A stretch of 64,000 nucleotides of DNA from JBCBDX01 sp038529265 (lineage in GTDB: Bacteria > Pseudomonadota > Alphaproteobacteria > Rhizobiales > Rhizobiaceae). The notes beneath the pieces were generated by a model. The model searched no databases. It saw only the letters and a program-made list of their open reading frames with translations, and was not told where the DNA came from. Every line of letters starts with the position of its first letter. Position 1 is the first letter of the stretch. The stretch is taken from assembly GCA_038529265.1 (NCBI GenBank), contig JBCBDX010000001.1, positions 1-64,000 on the forward strand, given 5' to 3'. The position numbers and the translations under genes are program-made. Positions 52,569 to 61,463 of the stretch are shown here, piece after piece.

Positions 52569-55208
52569 ATGCACGCAATCGCCGCCATTCGCTCCGGGGT
52601 AAAGCGCCGCCCAATTGCTGCGGGAGGCCTTTGCTATGCGGTTTGCATCGGGCAGGTGGCACCGGTAGGCGCACAAGTGGTGAACACAGCGACAGTTACC
52701 GGCTTTTCCAACGGTGTTTTGCTGACTGATTCCGCGACCGAAGAGGTCGACGTTGCCGATGCGATACCCCTCATTGCAGCCACGAAGACGGCTATTCTCA
52801 ACGACAATGACGGAACACCCGGACTTTCTGCAGGCGATACAGTAAGCTTCGGCATCAGCGTTTCAAACATCGGTAACGTGACCGTCTCGAATGTCACGCT
52901 GACCGATACTATGACCCAGGGTGCAACAACACTTGCCTACGATACTGCGCCCATTCTTATCAGTGGCGATGCAGTTAATCCGACTTTTTTGGATGTCGGA
53001 GAGACTTGGCAATATGAAGCGACCCTTACACTAACGCAGACCATTATTAACAACGGCGCACCGATCCTGAACCGGGCCGATTTCTCTGGCAATTTCAACA
53101 CCGTTGGTGTGACGGCCTCTGCTGATGCAACGACCCCGCTCGCAATAGTACCCGATTTCACGCTGACCAAGACGCCCAACGTCGCCTCGGCAGATGGCGT
53201 AGGCGATATTGTTTCATGGGATATCACGGTGACCAACACGGGCACCACGACCCTTAACAATATTAGCGTCTCTGACCCTATTGCCGATAGCCTTGTTTGT
53301 CCGTCGAGCGGTGCCACGACCGTCGTAACGCTTGATCCAAGTGACTTCGAAACCTGCGTTGCGCTCTCGCTGCTGACCGCTGGCGATATTGTCGGTAACC
53401 AGGTCACCAACACGGCCTCGGCCATCGTTACGACGCCAAGTGATGGCGATATTACGCGCGATGCGACTGCTATCCTTCCAGTCATCAATGATGCCCTGCC
53501 TTCGATATCAGGCACGGTATTCACAGATTTGAACTCCAACGGTCTGTTCGACGGGGCAGATACGCGAGAGCAGGGCTACATCGTACAACTGGCGCTTGGC
53601 GGTGTCGTGGTTGCACAAACCGTAACCGATGCGCTTGGTGATTACCTGTTCACAGACTTTGCAGCAGGCACCTACTCGCTGATCTTTATAGACCCGGCCA
53701 CAGGTATCGGCGTTGGCTCTATTGAAGATATCATTGTCGCCGATACTGATGTGATTGTTGATCAGGATCTACCTATCGATCCGTCGGGCGTGGTTTATTC
53801 AAGCTTTGATGGCACTCCGATTGCCGGTGCCACACTGACAATCACCACCAGTACGGGTACGCCGCTCCCAGCTGCTTGTTTGCTGCCCAACCAACAAACC
53901 CAGACAACCGGCGCTGATGGCGCCTATCGCTTTGACATTGTACCGGGTGGTGACGCTCTTTGCCCAACCGCCGAAACTGAGTATCGCCTTCAGATCAGCG
54001 CGCCAGCAACCTTTGAGCCCGTGCCATCGACGGTCATCCCACCACAAACCGGCGCATTGGATGCCACGACTTGTGCGCTTGATGTTACGCCCGGAGGCTC
54101 TTGTGCATTGAGCCTCTCTGACATCCCCGATGAATTGTCGCCTTCGCCATATTTCTTGGCCTTTGACCTCGAAGCAGGTGATCCTGATGTTGTGCGCAAC
54201 CACATACCCATCGATCCGGTTCCACCAGTGCCGGCCGATGGTCTTGTGCTCGCCAAAACATCATCGACGCGCACTGTCCGCATCGGTGATCGTTTCGAAT
54301 ATGCGATCACGCTGACGAACAATCTGACCGATCCCGCCGGACCCGTTTCAATTGTCGATACCTTGCCGCCGGGCTTCCCGGTTGTGCCCGGTTCTGCACG
54401 TCTGGACGGCGCTCCGTTTACCTTCAATGCCGACGGTAGCAAGCTGACTTTCGACAACATCATCGTACCAGCGCAAACCGCCGTGGAAGTTACGTTTGAC
54501 GTGCGTGTGTCCACCTCGGTTACGCCGGGTGACTACGTCAATATCGCCATCGGTCGCGATGCCACCTATGGCAATGCGGTGACAAATCAGGCCCGCGCAG
54601 TTGTTACGCTTGATGCTGAGCCGATCTTTGATTGCGGTGAAATCATCGGAAAAGTGTTCGATGACCGCAACGCCGACGGTTGGCAGGATCAAGGCGAAGA
54701 GGGTCTGGCCGGCATTCGGTTGGCAACGGCTAACGGCATGCTGATTACCACAGACGAGTTTGGTCGTTACTCAGTACCCTGCGCGGCAATTCCTGACACC
54801 AACATCGGTTCGAATTTTATCGTCAAGTTGGACGACCGCACGCTGCCGACAGGCTATGCGATCACAACTGAGAACCCGCGTGTTGTGCGTTTGACACCGG
54901 GCAAGCTGTCAAAGCTGAACTTTGGCGCAACACGCGCGTCGCTGGTTGAATTTACAGTGACTGACGACGCTTTCCTTGGAAGCTCCACAACGATCACATC
55001 CGCTCTCGAGCAGGGTATTGGCCAGTTGGCCGACAGCGCCATCGGCGGCCCGACTATGGTTCGGGTTACTTATCTGGCGGGTACCAGGGAAAACCAGAAA
55101 CTTCCCAAAGCGCGTCTTACCGAGATTGAGGACGCGGTGCGCAAGCGCTTTGCCTTGGTTGGTATCCGTGAAGAGTTGGAGTTTGAACCAATCGTGGTGC
55201 GGCCATGA
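52569..55208 (+). CDS. DUF11/SdrD-B-domain protein D, candidate fibre anchor
   Basis: 879 residues. The signal peptide ends near PVGA (residue 35) and the mature chain opens with QVVNTATVTGFSNG and SATEEVDV, an orphan DUF11 last strand like that of protein C. Then: two complete repeats (about 65-190 and 195-310); an SdrD-B/CNA-B-like domain (313-400, SGTVFTDLNSNGLFDGAD); a second carboxypeptidase-like region with cysteines (to 555); a third DUF11 repeat (560-690); another SdrD-B domain (GKVFDDRNADGWQDQGEEG); and a C-terminal module (about 795-879) with an OmpA-like look (VRVTYLAGTREN, KARLTEIEDAVRKRF). No repeat is left open. Its stop overlaps the barrel gene by 4 bases. Confidence 0.84.
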   Translation: MHAIAAIRSGVKRRPIAAGGLCYAVCIGQVAPVGAQVVNTATVTGFSNGVLLTDSATEEVDVADAIPLIAATKTAILNDNDGTPGLSAGDTVSFGISVSNIGNVTVSNVTLTDTMTQGATTLAYDTAPILISGDAVNPTFLDVGETWQYEATLTLTQTIINNGAPILNRADFSGNFNTVGVTASADATTPLAIVPDFTLTKTPNVASADGVGDIVSWDITVTNTGTTTLNNISVSDPIADSLVCPSSGATTVVTLDPSDFETCVALSLLTAGDIVGNQVTNTASAIVTTPSDGDITRDATAILPVINDALPSISGTVFTDLNSNGLFDGADTREQGYIVQLALGGVVVAQTVTDALGDYLFTDFAAGTYSLIFIDPATGIGVGSIEDIIVADTDVIVDQDLPIDPSGVVYSSFDGTPIAGATLTITTSTGTPLPAACLLPNQQTQTTGADGAYRFDIVPGGDALCPTAETEYRLQISAPATFEPVPSTVIPPQTGALDATTCALDVTPGGSCALSLSDIPDELSPSPYFLAFDLEAGDPDVVRNHIPIDPVPPVPADGLVLAKTSSTRTVRIGDRFEYAITLTNNLTDPAGPVSIVDTLPPGFPVVPGSARLDGAPFTFNADGSKLTFDNIIVPAQTAVEVTFDVRVSTSVTPGDYVNIAIGRDATYGNAVTNQARAVVTLDAEPIFDCGEIIGKVFDDRNADGWQDQGEEGLAGIRLATANGMLITTDEFGRYSVPCAAIPDTNIGSNFIVKLDDRTLPTGYAITTENPRVVRLTPGKLSKLNFGATRASLVEFTVTDDAFLGSSTTITSALEQGIGQLADSAIGGPTMVRVTYLAGTRENQKLPKARLTEIEDAVRKRFALVGIREELEFEPIVVRP

Positions 55209-58200
55209 ACCTGCGCTTCGAAGAGTTCAAACGGGCCCTTCTTGGCGGTGCTCTGATAGGCTCCGTCTTTTTAACGATGCCCGCCTATCCGCAAGGTTTC
55301 GTGATCAAGCTGGATGGTGAGACCATCGCGGGAGACAGCAATCTGTCACTGCCACGCATCCAGATCACGCCGCCACGGACCCTTGGCCAGCCGGTGCCGT
55401 CTCGTCCGCGCGGACAGATTGATATTGAACAAGTATCAGCAGATGAACTCCTGCAGCGCTTGAACATCCAATTGCGTTTTGATGGGCTTGAGATTGAGCC
55501 GTCACTCAATGTGTTGCCAGTCAATGACCGCAGCGCATATGAAGCCGGTGAATATGTCGGCTTTGTTGCGACCTCCAACTACCCGGCATGGATCGAACGT
55601 GCAGAGGTCCGGGTACTTCATCAATCCGAAAGCGATGAAGCGTCTGCCACGCTCGTCGAAGCGCTTCCGGTGCAGCTCAATGCGGAAGCAGCGACTGACT
55701 GGCGTATGCCGGAAAGCGGATCGAAGGACTTCATCTATGTGTTGCGTGTTTACGATGCCGAGGGCCGGTTCGACGAGACCGAACCTTTGCAACTGCGTCG
55801 TAAGAAGAATGCGATCGAGCCGGGTCTGACCCAACAGGACGCATCGCGCATCTCTCCGGGACGCGGCGAAAACCGGCTGGCGGTTCGCAATATTCCGGTG
55901 AATGGCGGAGCGGTTACTGTTAATGGTCGCGACGTGCCGCCGGGATATTCTGTGCGGGTAATGGGCGCTGACGTACCAATCGACGCTAACGATGCGTTCG
56001 TTGTTCAACAAATATTGCCCGCTGGCGATCATGACGTAAAAATTGAAGTCCTGGGGGCAGCTAAGGCGCAGGCATTGGCAGTTGATCGGTTGATCAACAT
56101 TCCTGCCAATGACTTTTTTTACGTTGGCATTGCAGATTTAACGGTCGGAACCCGTAACGGCATGGAGCCGGTGCAATCCGGCGAGTTTGAGGATGTCTAC
56201 ACCAAGGGTCGATTGGCCTTTTATCTCAAGGGTAAGATTAAAGGTCGCTATCTGATCACCGCATCGGCTGACACGGGTGAAGCACCCATCGATGAGTTGT
56301 TTCGCGACTTTGATGGAAAGGGACCACGTGAAGTAATCAAGCGCATCGATCCAGACGAGTTCTATCCCGTCTATGGCGACGATTCCACGATCAAAGAAGA
56401 CGCACCGACCAGCGGTAAGTTTTATGTTCGGCTTGAACGTGGCGACAGCCACGTCATGTGGGGTGATTTTGATGCCAAGCTGAACGCCACAGACTATGTT
56501 CGCTCTGAGCGCTCTCTGTATGGCGCAAACGCAGTTTTGCGATCTGAAAAGACAACTGACTTGGGTGAGCGCCGTTATGAAGTGCGCGCCTATGCGGCCC
56601 AGCCGGATACGCTACCGCAACGCGATGTGCTGCGCGGTACGGGTGGTTCCGTTTATTTCCTGAAGCGTCAGGATGTTCACGTTGGTTCAGATACGCTAAC
56701 GATCGAAATGCGAGACAAGCTGACGGGTCGCGTAGTCGATCGTGTAGCGCTCGAGCGCGGTACAGATTATGAGATTGATTACTCGCAAGGCGTCGTGATC
56801 CTATCAAAACCATTGAGCGCGTCCGCTGATAGCGGTGGCACCGTTCGTGACGACGATCTGGGTGACACGCAGGTCAATCTTGTTGCGCAATATGAATATA
56901 CGCCAACGGCAGGTGAGGTGGACGGTTATAACTTCGGCGGTCGCGCAGAGGTTTGGTTGGGTCACAACATACGCCTGGGTGCATCTGGCCTCCTTGAACA
57001 AACCGGTAATGGTGACGAAAGTGCTGACCAGCGTGTTATGGGCGCCGATATATTGCTTCAACACAGCGAAAACACTTGGCTTCGCGCAGAGATCGCTCAA
57101 TCGCGAGGTCCTGGTTTTGGACGGACGCTTTCTGATGATGGTGGTTTGACGTCCGTCGATGAAGCGTCATCAGGCATTGCCGACAAGGATGCTTTGGCGT
57201 GGAAGGTCGAAGCCCAGGCTGACCTGGCAGATGTAAGCGACGGCGCGATTGAGGGCCGCATTGCAGCCCATTTTGAAGACCGGCAATCTGGCTTTGTAAG
57301 TCTTGATCATGATGTCGCCGTCGACGAACAGATCTGGGGTGCATCCCTTTCAGTCAAGCCAAATGACGATCTGGAAGCTTCCATCGCCTATGATGAATAT
57401 CGCAACGATGACGGCGTTTCACGTCTCGAATTGGAAGCTGATGCCGCTTACCAATTGAATGAGTATTGGAAGACCACCTTCGGCGTTGCTTATTCCGATG
57501 TGAACGATCCCGCATCTTCATCCGATAATGGTGAACGGGTCGATCTGGCAGTCGAGATTGAATACGCAACTGATGAAGACAAGCGCTACTATGTCTTCGG
57601 ACAAACAACTGCATTGAAAACCGGACAGCGCGGGGAGAACCATCGAGCCGGAGCGGGTCTTGAAGCTGCATTGACCGAAACGCTTTCCGTTGAGGCCGAA
57701 GGCTCGTACGGCTCAACAGGTTGGGCAGCTCTCGCCAATCTTGTGTGGGAGCCCGACGATGATAAGCGCCGCTATATCGGATACGAGCGAGGCGCTGATG
57801 GCAAGTCGAATGCCGTTGGAGCAGGCGATAATTATGGTAGCGTCGTCGTTGGGTCAGAGCAGGCATTTTCCGATGCTTGGAAAGCTTACACTGAAGCCAA
57901 TTACGGTATGTTCAGTTCGCGTCGCGACCTGACCTCGATGTATGGTGTGACTTACACGCCTGATGACCATTGGACATGGGATGTCGGATTTGAATTTGGC
58001 CGCGTCGATGGCACTGTCGATGATGACATTGATAGGCATGCGGTTTCTACGGGAATAGCCTACGTCAAGGACGAGGACATTGCCGTGCGTTTACGCGGAG
58101 AGTTCCGTTTCGATGATGCCGACGATGACGCCAACGATGTGACAGCCTACCTGATTAGCGCTGGTGTAAATTGGCGCGCAGACGACAATTGGCGTTTGAT

Positions 58201-58777
58201 CGCTGATTTGGACGCAGCCTTCGCCAGCGGAAGCAATAGTGCATTCCGTTCGGGTGAATATGTCGAGGGCTCAATTGGATTTGCTTATCGGCCCGTTGAG
58301 AATGATCGTTTTAACGCGCTGTTTGGCTATACATTTCTTTATGATTTACCTGGCACCGATCAGGTCAATGCAAATGGTGAAACTGATGGCCCACGGCAGA
58401 TCAGCCATGTTCTATCAGCCGATGGTATCTGGCAGGCCAACAAATACATTTCGTTTGGCGCAAAATATGGTTTTCGCATTGGCCAAGTTGAAACAGACCG
58501 CGACTCCGGTGATTTCGAAGAATCGAGCGCCCATTTGGCGATTGCTCGCGCTGACCTGCATGTGTTGAAAAACTGGGATGCCCTCGTTGAAGGACGCGTG
58601 CTTTGGTCCCCGTCGGCTGAAACGACAGACTATGGTGTTCTCGCTGCCGTTTATCGGCATGTTGGCAAAAACCTCAAAGCGGGTCTTGGGTATAATTTCG
58701 GCCATTTTTCTGATGATCTGACCGATCTGACGCAAGATGATCAGGGCGCCTTCCTGAACGTTATCGGCAAGTTCTAA
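55205..58777 (+). CDS. Large outer-membrane beta-barrel protein E, candidate fibre port or anchor
   Basis: 1190 residues. Signal peptide to about 30 (ALIGSVFLTMPAYPQG), then a periplasmic beta-rich part (about 30-310), a conserved stretch (DEFYPVYGDDSTIKEDAPT, GKFYVRLERGDSHVMWGDF) and a long run of amphipathic strands with aromatic girdles to the last residue Phe (FLNVIGKF), the usual BAM signal. The many D-rich turns suggest 20 or more strands. Annotation pipelines call such proteins TonB-dependent receptors, but I see no plug domain or TonB box. The ATGA overlap with gene D indicates a dedicated partnership. Confidence 0.82.
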   Translation: MNLRFEEFKRALLGGALIGSVFLTMPAYPQGFVIKLDGETIAGDSNLSLPRIQITPPRTLGQPVPSRPRGQIDIEQVSADELLQRLNIQLRFDGLEIEPSLNVLPVNDRSAYEAGEYVGFVATSNYPAWIERAEVRVLHQSESDEASATLVEALPVQLNAEAATDWRMPESGSKDFIYVLRVYDAEGRFDETEPLQLRRKKNAIEPGLTQQDASRISPGRGENRLAVRNIPVNGGAVTVNGRDVPPGYSVRVMGADVPIDANDAFVVQQILPAGDHDVKIEVLGAAKAQALAVDRLINIPANDFFYVGIADLTVGTRNGMEPVQSGEFEDVYTKGRLAFYLKGKIKGRYLITASADTGEAPIDELFRDFDGKGPREVIKRIDPDEFYPVYGDDSTIKEDAPTSGKFYVRLERGDSHVMWGDFDAKLNATDYVRSERSLYGANAVLRSEKTTDLGERRYEVRAYAAQPDTLPQRDVLRGTGGSVYFLKRQDVHVGSDTLTIEMRDKLTGRVVDRVALERGTDYEIDYSQGVVILSKPLSASADSGGTVRDDDLGDTQVNLVAQYEYTPTAGEVDGYNFGGRAEVWLGHNIRLGASGLLEQTGNGDESADQRVMGADILLQHSENTWLRAEIAQSRGPGFGRTLSDDGGLTSVDEASSGIADKDALAWKVEAQADLADVSDGAIEGRIAAHFEDRQSGFVSLDHDVAVDEQIWGASLSVKPNDDLEASIAYDEYRNDDGVSRLELEADAAYQLNEYWKTTFGVAYSDVNDPASSSDNGERVDLAVEIEYATDEDKRYYVFGQTTALKTGQRGENHRAGAGLEAALTETLSVEAEGSYGSTGWAALANLVWEPDDDKRRYIGYERGADGKSNAVGAGDNYGSVVVGSEQAFSDAWKAYTEANYGMFSSRRDLTSMYGVTYTPDDHWTWDVGFEFGRVDGTVDDDIDRHAVSTGIAYVKDEDIAVRLRGEFRFDDADDDANDVTAYLISAGVNWRADDNWRLIADLDAAFASGSNSAFRSGEYVEGSIGFAYRPVENDRFNALFGYTFLYDLPGTDQVNANGETDGPRQISHVLSADGIWQANKYISFGAKYGFRIGQVETDRDSGDFEESSAHLAIARADLHVLKNWDALVEGRVLWSPSAETTDYGVLAAVYRHVGKNLKAGLGYNFGHFSDDLTDLTQDDQGAFLNVIGKF

Positions 58778-58778
58778 C

Positions 58779-59807
58779 TCAGCCCTTGGAAATGGGGCTT
58801 GTGGTTTTGCCGAGCACAAACTCGGTGTCCATGAAAACCTGCGTCTCTTTGGCACTTCCATCGATGATGCCCAGAAGAAGTTGGGCCGCAACCTCGCCCG
58901 CACTCCTCAGGCTTGAACGAATGGCGGTTGTTTCAACCTCCGAAGTGTTGCCACCTCCAAGGAACGACAGGCAATCGTCAAATGTCACGAGAGATATATC
59001 TTCGCCGAGTTTTAAACCCAGGTCACGAACGGCGCGCGTGGCGCCAAGTGCCACAAGCGAAGAGGCACACAGTATTGCTGAAGGCGCGTCGTCATGTTCA
59101 AGAAGTGACTTTGTTGCCTCATAACCATTGGGTTCAGTCATCTCGACACTGCGCATAAGTCTTTGATCAGATGAGAGTCCTGCTGCTCGCAGCGCTTGCT
59201 CGAAGCCTTCGCGGCGATGCACGGCAAACACCATAGTCTCAAGGCCGTTGATCAGCCCCAGCCGTTTATGGCCAAGTTCAAGAAGATGCTCCGTTGCCGC
59301 TTTGAATACGCCCACATTGTCAACATCCACCCAGGCATAGCCATCCGCCGTGTCAATTAGCCTGCCATGCACAACAAAGGGCAGCCCGAGCTTAGACAAC
59401 GCAGCCGGTCGTGCATCCCCAACAATAGGCCCGTGCACGATAACCCCGTCGATCCGGTTGCCGATTGCCAAGTCGCGGTAAGCGTCTTGTTCCTCATCGA
59501 CAGTCACTACCTTCAAGAGCATGTCATAGCCATTTTGATTGTAGACGGCACCCGCACCGGCAATGAAGTCGCTGAAGTGTGGGTTGATCATGTCATGGTC
59601 GCCAAGTGGCACGACATGCCCGATGGTGCGTGATTTGCCGGTTGCCAGTTTTCGAGCGTTTTGATTCGGCTGATAGGACAATTCGGATGCCGCAGCGACA
59701 ACCCGCTTGCGCGTCGCTTCGCTTACCTCCGGATAGCCGTTGAGTGCCCGACTTACCGTGGTTTGAGACAATCCAAGCCTCTTAGACAGTTCTTTTAGAT
59801 TGGCCAA
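58779..59807 (-). CDS. aglR: LacI-family regulator of alpha-glucoside uptake (AglR)
   Basis: 342 residues. HTH LKELSKRLGLSQTTVSRALN at the extreme N-terminus, hinge YQPNQNARKLATGKSRTIG, then a periplasmic-binding-protein-like effector domain. The start is a TTG at 59807 with GGGGAGA upstream, giving the standard LacI length; a reading from 59918 adds 37 residues that would run through the operator region. It is divergent from aglE, which places it as the alpha-glucoside repressor of rhizobia. The inducer is inferred from the neighbours. It converges on the fibre barrel gene with a one-base gap. Confidence 0.88.
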   Translation of the reverse strand: MANLKELSKRLGLSQTTVSRALNGYPEVSEATRKRVVAAASELSYQPNQNARKLATGKSRTIGHVVPLGDHDMINPHFSDFIAGAGAVYNQNGYDMLLKVVTVDEEQDAYRDLAIGNRIDGVIVHGPIVGDARPAALSKLGLPFVVHGRLIDTADGYAWVDVDNVGVFKAATEHLLELGHKRLGLINGLETMVFAVHRREGFEQALRAAGLSSDQRLMRSVEMTEPNGYEATKSLLEHDDAPSAILCASSLVALGATRAVRDLGLKLGEDISLVTFDDCLSFLGGGNTSEVETTAIRSSLRSAGEVAAQLLLGIIDGSAKETQVFMDTEFVLGKTTSPISKG

Positions 59808-59914
59808 CCTCTCATGTCTCCCCGCTGAAACACCGCCTTTGGAGAAGGCAAACACTGGTTTACGCAAATCAAGCTCTTGACTCAATGACGTCATCAGGCA
59901 AGATTTGCATACTG

Positions 59915-59928
59915 CCAAAGCGCTTTGG
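59915..59928. promoter_or_regulatory. Perfect LacI-type operator in the aglR-aglE gap
   Basis: CCAAAGCGCTTTGG is a 14-base perfect palindrome with a central CG, the classical shape of LacI-family operators. It lies 55 bases before aglE and is the likely AglR site. A second, imperfect TTGAC/GTCAA repeat lies at about 59946-59961. Confidence 0.75.
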
Positions 59929-59982
59929 AAAGTATTTTGGCTAAGTTGACATCGACGTCAAGCCGATCTGGGAGGATCATTT

Positions 59983-61344
59983 ATGAAGAAGATTTTGTTG
60001 GCAGGCGTTGCCGCCTTTGCCGTTATTGCGTCTGCGCATGCGGGCGGACATGTTGAATTGAAGTTTCCGGTAGGTGAAGGTGACTTCAGCTGGGACAGCT
60101 ACAATGCTTGGGCTGAAAACGCCCCTGACCTGTCTGGCGAGACCGTGACCATTTCAGGCCCATGGCTGCAGCCGGAAGATGAAGTATTCCGTTCTGCGAT
60201 TGCATATTTCGCAGCGGCTACCGGTGCAGAAGTCGTCTACACAGGTTCAGACTCTTTCGAGCAACAGATTGTCATCGACGCGGAAGCTGGCTCTGCGCCG
60301 AACGTAGCGGTCTTCCCGCAACCTGGTCTGGCCGCGGACATGGCGTCACGTGGTCTTCTGTCTCCAATGCCAGAAGGCATGGGTGACTGGGTTGCTTCAA
60401 ATTACGGCGCAGGTGAGAGCTGGGTAGATCTTGGCACATTCGCTGACGAAACTGGCGCAGACCAACTGTTCGGCTTCTTCTACAACGTGAACGTAAAATC
60501 ACTTGTATGGTACGTGCCCGAGAACTTTGAAGATGCAGGCTACGATATTCCAGAATCCATGGAAGATCTGGTTGCATTGACAGAGCAGATTGCGGCTGAC
60601 GGTGAAACGCCGTGGTGTATTGGACTTGGTTCAGGTGCCGCAACAGGTTGGCCAGCGACAGACTGGGTTGAAGATATCATGCTGCGCACCCAGCCAGCAG
60701 ATGTTTATGATGCTTGGACAACTAACGAAATTCCATTCAACGATGAGCGCGTTGTTGCTGCTATCGAACAATTCGGCTTCTTTGCTCGCAATGACGATTT
60801 CGTTTCCGGTGGTGCCGGTGCGGTTGCATCCACCGACTTCCGCGACTCGCCAAAGGGTCTCTTTGCTTCACCGCCACAGTGCTATATGCACCGTCAGGCG
60901 TCCTTCGTCCCGGCCTTCTTCCCAGAAGGTATCGAGTTTGGTGAGGACGTGGATTTCTTCTACTTCCCATCATTTGCTGAGAAAGACCTGGGCAACCCTG
61001 TCCTTGGTGGTGGTACGCTGATGTCCATCACAAGCGCTTCCGACGCAACAAGCGAACTTATGAAGTTCTTCCAGCTGCCGATTGCTCACGAAGTGATGAT
61101 GGCGCAGACCGGGTTTTTGACACCGCATACCGGCGTCAACCTCGATACTTACATGAATGATGCGTTGAAGGGGCAGGGCGAAATCCTCGTCAATGCAACG
61201 ACATTCCGCTTTGACGGTTCTGACCTGATGCCAGGCGGCGTGGGTGCAGGCACATTCTGGACTGGTATGGTGGATTACACAGGCGGCAAAGACGCCAAAG
61301 CCGTTGCCGATGAAATCCAGTCATCTTGGGATGCTTTGAAGTAA
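59983..61344 (+). CDS. aglE: Alpha-glucoside ABC transporter substrate-binding protein
   Basis: 453-residue periplasmic protein that would bind sucrose, trehalose, maltose or related alpha-glucosides. Signal peptide KKILLAGVAAFAVIASAHAG, then VELKFPVGEGDFSWDSYNAW. The family 1 solute-binding pattern appears in AAATGAEVVYTGSDSFEQQI, LSPMPEG and WPATDWVED. GGGAGGATC precedes the ATG. First gene of the agl operon, controlled by the operator upstream; a stable hairpin separates it from aglF. Confidence 0.93.
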   Translation: MKKILLAGVAAFAVIASAHAGGHVELKFPVGEGDFSWDSYNAWAENAPDLSGETVTISGPWLQPEDEVFRSAIAYFAAATGAEVVYTGSDSFEQQIVIDAEAGSAPNVAVFPQPGLAADMASRGLLSPMPEGMGDWVASNYGAGESWVDLGTFADETGADQLFGFFYNVNVKSLVWYVPENFEDAGYDIPESMEDLVALTEQIAADGETPWCIGLGSGAATGWPATDWVEDIMLRTQPADVYDAWTTNEIPFNDERVVAAIEQFGFFARNDDFVSGGAGAVASTDFRDSPKGLFASPPQCYMHRQASFVPAFFPEGIEFGEDVDFFYFPSFAEKDLGNPVLGGGTLMSITSASDATSELMKFFQLPIAHEVMMAQTGFLTPHTGVNLDTYMNDALKGQGEILVNATTFRFDGSDLMPGGVGAGTFWTGMVDYTGGKDAKAVADEIQSSWDALK

Positions 61345-61369
61345 GCACAACTTAGATCTTCCAGCATTT

Positions 61370-61393
61370 CGGGAGGCGAGCTTTCGCCTCCCG
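61370..61393 (+). terminator. Intercistronic hairpin between aglE and aglF
   Basis: CGGGAGGCGA and TCGCCTCCCG form ten perfect pairs around GCTT with no T tract after. Such hairpins protect the binding-protein mRNA and let it exceed permease expression. Confidence 0.65.
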
Positions 61394-61463
61394 TAACCAA
61401 ACAATCGACTTCGTTTCCGATCGGTATGCGGGATCGATTTGCAAATAGCGTCGGGAGGGCGTC

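Noticed and set aside
46910..55208. Repeats in the DUF11 cluster as a CRISPR array or assembly artefact
   Set aside because: They are protein-level repeats in open frames with diverged codons, not short identical direct repeats with spacers.
55205..58777. TonB-dependent receptor
   Set aside because: Large barrel with C-terminal Phe, but I see no plug domain or TonB box, and the operon context points elsewhere.
46910..58777. Chaperone-usher, curli or type IV pilus locus
   Set aside because: No chaperone, usher, CsgG/CsgE, prepilin peptidase or pilus ATPase is present; the subunit domains are DUF11-type.
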